From Tolypothrix sp. PCC 7910 (lineage in GTDB: Bacteria; Cyanobacteriota; Cyanobacteriia; Cyanobacteriales; Nostocaceae): DNA of 64,000 nucleotides. The translations under genes and the position numbers were made by a program. The notes beneath the pieces were generated by a model. That model ran no database searches. It saw nothing but the letters and a program-made list of their open reading frames with translations, and was not told the DNA's origin. Numbering within the stretch: the first letter of the stretch is position 1; each line of letters starts with the position of its first letter. Below are positions 58,857 to 64,000 of the stretch, piece by piece. The stretch is from NCBI RefSeq assembly GCF_011769525.1, contig NZ_CP050440.1, forward strand, positions 124,001 to 188,000, given 5' to 3'.

Positions 58857-61580
58857 ATGGCGCAATATATATCAGAGTCGCTGTCTGTGCAGCAACTATG
58901 CAGTGTTTTGGGTGATTCCCTCTCCTCAGAAGACTTACAGCACTGCCTTCAACAAGTTAAATATCTTACTCCCAAGGTGGGAAAATTTTGGCAAGGAACA
59001 GATGTTGAACCAGGTATCTACATTGTACTTGCAGGTAAAGTCAGATTACTCGATGATGCAGGTGAATTGATTGCAACCTTGGAAGTAGGACAATCATTTG
59101 GGGAATTTACCTTGTTTCGAGAGGCTGGTTTTCAAGCTTATGCAGCCAGAGCTAGTGTTAATTTACACCTAGCTTTTCTGAATGGGGAAGTGCTGTCACC
59201 ATTGATAGGCAAGTTTCCGCAAATTTACGCACATTTACTTACCCAAGCACAAGCAAGAAATTCTTTGTTTGTTAAGTCTGACAATGAAACCCCATCTCCC
59301 CAGCTTGTTGAACAGCCAAGTGTCACAAGTTCTTCCCCACCACCAGCCAGTAATTCTCAGAACAAGATTAGCAAAGCCTACTTTCCCAACCCTACACAAA
59401 GAGTCGGGCATTTATGGCAACGCGTCACCAAAAGCTATCCATATTTTGCCCAGCAGAGTGCATCAGATTGCGGTGCAGCTTGTTTGGTGATGATATTTCG
59501 TTATTGGGGAAAGCGCTTTAGTGTCAATTTTGTGCGAGATATTGCCAATGTTGACCGCAACGGTGCTTCTTTACGGGGATTGTCCATTGCAGCGGAAAGT
59601 ATTGGATTTAACACAAGACCCGTAAAAGCCAGTCTCGACCAATTAGCCAAGCAAAAATTACCTGCGATCGCTCACTGGGAGGGCAAACATTATATAGTTG
59701 TCTATGAAATCACCAACAAAGATGTGATAGTTGCAGACCCAGCCATTGGTCAGCGTACCCTGACTCACCGGGAATTTAAAGCAGATTGGACTGGATATGC
59801 ACTGCTACTGCAACCCACAGCCCTTTTAAAAGATACGGAAGAAAGTACAACACCCTTTTGGCAATTTTTTGAGTTAATTAAACCGCACAGTTTGGTGTTA
59901 CTGGAAGTCTTTTTAGCTTCCTTGTTTATCCAAATTTTTGGATTAATTACCCCTTTATTTACCCAGTTTATTCTCGATAGAGTGGTAGTGCAGCGTTCTG
60001 AGTTAACCTTAACTGCTGTAGGTTTAGGATTGCTAATTTTTAGTTTATTTCGGGTAGCACTAACAGGTTTGCGGCAATATTTACTAGACCATACTGCCAA
60101 TAAGCTAGATGTCGCTTTAATTGTCGGATTTATCCGTCATACTTTGCAACTTCCTCTAAGTTTCTTTGAAACGCGTTATGTCGGAGATATTATTTCTCGC
60201 GTCCAAGAAAATCGCAAAATTCAACGCTTTCTTTCTGGAGAAGCTTTATCAATCCTCTTAGATTTACTCACAGTATTTATCTATGTAGGATTAATGTTTT
60301 GGTACAGTTGGCAAATGGCATTACTGGCTTTATTAATTATACCGCCATTCTTTTTACTAGCTTTGGTTGCAACACCCTTCCTCAAAAAGATTTCCCGTGA
60401 GATATTTAGTGCTTATAGCCAAGAAAGTAGCTATCTAATTGAAGCTATTTCTGGGGTGCGGACAGTAAAATCTACAGCCGTCGAACAAACAGTACGATGG
60501 CATTGGGAAGAGTTATTGCATAAAGCCATTAAAACTGGATTTGCTGGGCAAGTTATTAGCAATCGCTTGCAAATTTTTAGTAATGCTATTCAAGCAATTG
60601 TTACTACTGCTATGCTGTGGTTTGGAGCGCATCTAGTCATTCAAAATCAGTTAACTATTGGACAGCTTGTGGCATTTAATATGCTGTTGAATACTATTAT
60701 TGCCCCATTCCAACGTTTAACAGTGTTGTGGAACCAACTGCAAGAAGTTGTAATTGCAATGGAACGCATTAATGATGTATTAGATGCCGAACCAGAGGAA
60801 AACTTACAAAAGCAAATTAAACAGAATTTACCTGCAATTAAAGGTGACATCCGCTTTGAAAATGTCACCTTTCGTTATCACTCAGAAAGTGATACTAATG
60901 TGATTGAAAACCTCAGCTTTCACATCAAACCCGGACAGATGGTAGCATTAGTAGGACGTAGTGGTTCGGGGAAAACTACGATTTCTAAGTTAGTTTTAGG
61001 CTTATATCCCCCTAGCGATGGCAAAATATTAATTGATGGATGCGATATTACTACTATTTCCTTACGTTCCTTACGCCAACAAGTTGGCGTAGTTGACCAA
61101 GATACATTTTTATTTGGCGGTACAATTCGAGACAATATTAGCTTAGGACATCCAGGTGCAAAATTAGAAGAAATCATTGCAGCCGCAACTCAAGCTGGTA
61201 CTGATGAGTTCATTAAAAAATTGCCAATGGGTTATGAAACTCAAACTGGTGAAGGCGGAGGAATGCTTTCAGGAGGACAAAGACAAAGAATCGCTATAGC
61301 TAGAGCTTTATTAGGTAATCCTCGCTTATTAATTTTAGATGAGGCAACTTCCCATTTAGATACCGAATCAGAAAGAATAATTCAGAAGAATTTTAATAGA
61401 ATTCTCAAGGGAAGAACTACCTTAGTAATTGCTCATCGTCTTTCCACTGTCAGAAATGCCGATTTGATTTTGGTTTTAGATAAAGGTGTGTTAATTGAAA
61501 GTGGAACTCACCAAGAATTAATGAGTAAGCGCGGACATTATTTCTATCTCAATCAACAACAGTTAGATGCATCAGCCTAA
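58857..61580 (+). CDS. Peptidase-containing ABC exporter (C39) with N-terminal cNMP-binding domain, HetC/PCAT-like
   Basis: The protein of about 907 residues has four parts. Residues 20-135 form a cyclic-nucleotide-binding-like domain (GIYIVLAGKVRLLDD, VGQSFGEFTLF). About 195-320 is a C39 peptidase: catalytic Cys205 in QQSASDCGAACLVM, His278 in GKHYIVVYE, and VADPAIG with the Asp. The ABC permease occupies about 330-620, and the ATPase carries Walker A ALVGRSGSGKTT, LSGGQRQRIAIARALL and LLILDEATSHLD. Such exporters cut double-glycine leaders and export the peptide. The architecture is that of HetC. I prefer ATG 58857; the same frame is open from a TTG at 58803 that overlaps the HTH gene. Confidence 0.92.
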   Translation: MAQYISESLSVQQLCSVLGDSLSSEDLQHCLQQVKYLTPKVGKFWQGTDVEPGIYIVLAGKVRLLDDAGELIATLEVGQSFGEFTLFREAGFQAYAARASVNLHLAFLNGEVLSPLIGKFPQIYAHLLTQAQARNSLFVKSDNETPSPQLVEQPSVTSSSPPPASNSQNKISKAYFPNPTQRVGHLWQRVTKSYPYFAQQSASDCGAACLVMIFRYWGKRFSVNFVRDIANVDRNGASLRGLSIAAESIGFNTRPVKASLDQLAKQKLPAIAHWEGKHYIVVYEITNKDVIVADPAIGQRTLTHREFKADWTGYALLLQPTALLKDTEESTTPFWQFFELIKPHSLVLLEVFLASLFIQIFGLITPLFTQFILDRVVVQRSELTLTAVGLGLLIFSLFRVALTGLRQYLLDHTANKLDVALIVGFIRHTLQLPLSFFETRYVGDIISRVQENRKIQRFLSGEALSILLDLLTVFIYVGLMFWYSWQMALLALLIIPPFFLLALVATPFLKKISREIFSAYSQESSYLIEAISGVRTVKSTAVEQTVRWHWEELLHKAIKTGFAGQVISNRLQIFSNAIQAIVTTAMLWFGAHLVIQNQLTIGQLVAFNMLLNTIIAPFQRLTVLWNQLQEVVIAMERINDVLDAEPEENLQKQIKQNLPAIKGDIRFENVTFRYHSESDTNVIENLSFHIKPGQMVALVGRSGSGKTTISKLVLGLYPPSDGKILIDGCDITTISLRSLRQQVGVVDQDTFLFGGTIRDNISLGHPGAKLEEIIAAATQAGTDEFIKKLPMGYETQTGEGGGMLSGGQRQRIAIARALLGNPRLLILDEATSHLDTESERIIQKNFNRILKGRTTLVIAHRLSTVRNADLILVLDKGVLIESGTHQELMSKRGHYFYLNQQQLDASA

Positions 61581-61928
61581 ATTGAGATGAATCTAATGGA
61601 ACACTTGCAACATATATCACTTCTGAAATTCCAACTAGTCTACTCGAGATTTGCAACCGATAGTACTGTGATTTTACAGATAATTTTTCACAGTCAACCG
61701 TAATATTTGCACATATTTGATTTTGGAAAAGTTTTTATTACATCTTTATTCCCTATTCGCTTCTTTATACCAATTCATAAAAATCTTGATAGATAGATTT
61801 TGCGTAGGGATTTAGCATTGCTAAACCCTCTATCTACTCAAGATTTAAGTGGAATGGTATATGCAAGTATTTTTAAGCATCAAACTAGATTGCCATCAAT
61901 TGCAAATTTCTAACCAATAAAGACATTT
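61581..61928. other. Intergenic region with a small TIR element
   Basis: The 348-bp gap between the ABC exporter and HlyD genes holds a 94-bp TIR element and no gene. Its presence inside an export gene set may affect co-transcription. Confidence 0.6.
61767..61860. repeat. Small TIR element (ATACCAATT...AATGGTAT)
   Basis: A 94-bp element with ends ATACCAATT and AATGGTAT and a central palindrome TAGGGATTTAGCATTGCTAA (plus ACCCTCTA). It also has a longer inverted pair, AAATCTTGATAGATAGA with TCTATCTACTCAAGATTT. Confidence 0.7.
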
Positions 61929-63437
61929 ATGTCCGAGATATTCAACAGCGAAGTAGTAAATACCATCAATGACTACAAACAGTCCGACACATCATCTACA
62001 AACATCAATCAATTGTCTGATGATTGGTCTGAACATACTAAAGATTTACTTGATAGCTTACCCCAAGTTTGGACTAGGGGTATTTTGTATTTGTTACTCA
62101 GTTTTATCTCTATTTCTCTACCTTGGGCGATGCTATCAAAAATAGATGAAACTGGTACAGCCAGAGGAAGACTTGAGCCAAAAGGTAAAACATTTCAGTT
62201 AGATAGTGCTGTACCAGGGACAGTTACATCTATCCCCGTCAAAGAAGGCGATCTAGTCAAACCTGGAGAACCTGTAATGATATTAGATGCAGACTTAGTT
62301 AAGTCTGATTTGCGGCAAAGTAAGGAGAAATTAGAAGGGCAATTAAATAGGCGATCGCAATTAAATCTGCTGAAAAATCAAATCATCGTCTCTTTAGCCA
62401 CTCAACGCCAACAAAATCAAGCCCAAGAGTTAGAAAAACAAGCCCAAATTGAGCAAGCACAGCAAAATTTAACGGCTTTAAAAAACTCCTACGAAATTCA
62501 ACAAACCGAAAAAATCACCCAAGTTAATCAAGCAAGACAAACTATTGAACAAACTCAAACAGCAAATAAATTGTTAGAAAATAGTCTAACCAGCGCCCAA
62601 AGAGAAGTAGAACGCTACAGTAAGCTTAAACAAGCCGGTGCTATTCCCGAAATTAATGTTGTTGATAAGCAAGATATCGCCAAAGACAGACAGAGATTAT
62701 ACGAACAAAGTAAATCAGATATCAAACAAGCTAATCTCCGTCTAGCTGAACAACAAAGTAGTTATCAGCGTACAATTCGTCAAGCCAAGGCAGAAATTGA
62801 ACAAGCATATTTGCGTTTAAAGGAACAAAAACGCAGTTATCAAACATTAACTCATGCTGGAAAACTAGCAGTACTTAAAAGTGAGGAACAATTAAATAAT
62901 TTAGACACAGAAACTACTACCTTACAAGCAGAAATTGCTCAAACTAATAGTCAAATCAACAGCTTGCAATTGCAATTACAGCAACGAGTCTTAAAATCTC
63001 CCATTGCAGGTAGAGTATTTCAACTCCCAATTCAGCGTCCTGGTGCAGTTGTTCAACCTGGAACAATGGTTGCAGAAATTGCTCCCGAAAATTCACCATT
63101 AATTATGCGCGCGCAAATGCCTACATCTGAGAGTGGTTCTTTACGGAAAGGATTGCCCGTAAAACTAAAATTTGATGCCTATCCTTTCCAAGATTATGGA
63201 ATTATTGAAGGTGAGTTATTAGAGATTTCACCAACCACAACAGAAATCGATACACCTAATGGAAAAATCGCTGCATATAATTTAGAAATTGCCCTGAAAA
63301 GTAATTGTATTTCTAGTAAAAATAAATGTACACCTTTACGTCCTGGCGATACAGCAACCGCAGAAGTAATTGTTCGTCAGCGTCGGATTATTGACTTTTT
63401 ACTAGACCCATTCAAACAGTTGCAACAAGGAAGCTAA
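61929..63437 (+). CDS. HlyD-family membrane fusion protein of the C39 exporter
   Basis: The 502-residue protein has one membrane helix (about residues 54-75, GILYLLLSFISISLPWAML), a lipoyl-like half (LDSAVPGTVTSIPVKEGDLVKPGEP), a very long coiled coil (about 125-345, Q/E/L-rich), the second lipoyl half (LKSPIAGRVFQLPIQRPGAVVQPG) and a C-terminal beta-barrel (PLRPGDTATAEVIVRQRR). It is longer in the coiled coil than the HlyD at 47839 and belongs to the HlyD/DevB-type adaptors. With the ABC exporter it should form a channel to the outer membrane. It is transcribed together with the following PPIase-type gene (57-bp gap). Confidence 0.92.
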   Translation: MSEIFNSEVVNTINDYKQSDTSSTNINQLSDDWSEHTKDLLDSLPQVWTRGILYLLLSFISISLPWAMLSKIDETGTARGRLEPKGKTFQLDSAVPGTVTSIPVKEGDLVKPGEPVMILDADLVKSDLRQSKEKLEGQLNRRSQLNLLKNQIIVSLATQRQQNQAQELEKQAQIEQAQQNLTALKNSYEIQQTEKITQVNQARQTIEQTQTANKLLENSLTSAQREVERYSKLKQAGAIPEINVVDKQDIAKDRQRLYEQSKSDIKQANLRLAEQQSSYQRTIRQAKAEIEQAYLRLKEQKRSYQTLTHAGKLAVLKSEEQLNNLDTETTTLQAEIAQTNSQINSLQLQLQQRVLKSPIAGRVFQLPIQRPGAVVQPGTMVAEIAPENSPLIMRAQMPTSESGSLRKGLPVKLKFDAYPFQDYGIIEGELLEISPTTTEIDTPNGKIAAYNLEIALKSNCISSKNKCTPLRPGDTATAEVIVRQRRIIDFLLDPFKQLQQGS

Positions 63438-63493
63438 AATTTAATAGCTCATCCTATATTTGTGTAACCGTCAGTTATTTGTGGAGCAAAAAT

Positions 63494-64000
63494 ATGTCGC
63501 AACCCATCACAATCAGCAACCAAGATATTCTGCATATTGTCAAACAATACCGCCAAATCCCTGATTTAATTGAAAAGATTATTACCCATAAGATCATTGA
63601 AATCACTGTATCAAAGCTAGGGATTCAAGTAGAGACTGAGGAGTTGCAAGAAGCAGCAGATAATTTCCGTTTAATGAATGCTCTGGAAACATCTGAAGAC
63701 ACCTGGAAATGGTTGGAAAAACACGCTTTATCTTTAGATGATTTTGAAGAATTAGTTTACCGCAATTTGTTGACTAATAAGTTGGCTCAACATCTATTTG
63801 TAGACAAAGTTGAACCATATTTTTTTGAAAATCAACTAGAATATGCTGGTGCAGTTATATATGAAGTTATCTTGGATGATGAAGATTTAGCAATGGAGTT
63901 ATTTTATGCGGTTAAAGAAGGTGAGACTAGTTTTTATGATGTAGCTAATCAATACATCCAAGATATAGAATTACGTCGAAAATGTGGATATCTAGGGAAA
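63494..64000 (+). CDS. SurA/PpiC-like peptidylprolyl isomerase-type protein (partial at right edge)
   Basis: The frame is open from ATG 63494 to the end of the window (169 codons seen). An RBS-like GGAG lies before the ATG. The N-terminal part (ITISNQDILHIVKQYRQIPDL, ITVSKLGIQVETEELQEAADNF) and the DTWKWLEKHALSLDDFEELVYRNLL helix resemble the SurA-type N-domain that precedes a parvulin isomerase domain. The isomerase part would lie beyond the edge; only its neighbouring segment (VKEGETSFYDVANQYI) is visible. Such proteins accompany C39-ABC/HlyD export genes in cyanobacteria and may help exported peptides fold. Confidence 0.7.
   Translation, partial: MSQPITISNQDILHIVKQYRQIPDLIEKIITHKIIEITVSKLGIQVETEELQEAADNFRLMNALETSEDTWKWLEKHALSLDDFEELVYRNLLTNKLAQHLFVDKVEPYFFENQLEYAGAVIYEVILDDEDLAMELFYAVKEGETSFYDVANQYIQDIELRRKCGYLGK

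Overview
The window reads as chromosomal DNA of a filamentous, probably heterocyst-forming cyanobacterium (Nostocales). Directly visible support: very many HIP1 octamers (GCGATCGC); intergenic heptanucleotide STRR repeats (GGTAATT, CCCCAGT, TTGGCAT, GTCAAAA types); an iron SOD; a fused PanC-Cmk; an SLH-domain surface protein; a CHAT/NB-ARC/WD40 protein; a HetC-like C39-peptidase ABC exporter; hopanoid genes. I cannot name the species.

Layout. 1-7 kb: partial SPOR-like protein, D-cysteine desulfhydrase-like enzyme, small flavin-type protein, acetyltransferase, DUF4336 protein, GlsB-type membrane protein, Rieske oxygenase, YbjN protein. 7-14 kb: 42-bp repeat array running into a lipoate-ligase-like gene, a 177-bp G-rich element, a cyclic-peptide-type ABC exporter, a GH10-like hydrolase and a metallophosphatase. 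13.8-20.2 kb is a plastic accessory region: a chimeric TnsC/XRE remnant (possibly all that is left of a CRISPR-associated transposon), an IS4-type transposase with one internal stop, a 28-bp perfect palindrome, two periodic repeat arrays (21 bp and 42 bp), and a CHAT-NB-ARC-WD40 gene split at an A9 run. 20.4-46 kb: mostly housekeeping and metabolic genes (sodB, panC-cmk, rlpA, glsA, WGR protein, 2OG oxygenase, SLH-FAS1 protein, cupins, Gfo/Idh/MocA, PEBP, DUF1338 and aminotransferase, nucleoside transporter, methyltransferase/cupin set, ilvC, aldo/keto reductase), with long AT-rich gaps and small inverted-repeat elements.

46-64 kb holds a peptide-export theme in two parts. The first part is a small double-glycine-leader precursor, a tandem cyclic-nucleotide-domain protein and an HlyD protein with no ABC component. 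The second part starts at 58.2 kb: HTH protein, C39-peptidase ABC exporter with an N-terminal cyclic-nucleotide domain, HlyD, and a partial PpiC/SurA-like protein cut by the right edge. Between them lie a TIR-like protein and a hopanoid side-chain set (HpnG-like, RND permease, HpnA, HpnH, second radical SAM).

The observations I would pursue first: the CHAT/NB-ARC split at a slippery A9; the TnsC-XRE chimera; the Cys-free double-glycine peptide and its split export machinery; the inverted pair of identical-length G-run elements 49.6 kb apart; repeat DNA inserted in frame in an RND permease; and two orphan terminators that suggest small RNAs. I saw no tRNA or rRNA genes and no CRISPR array.
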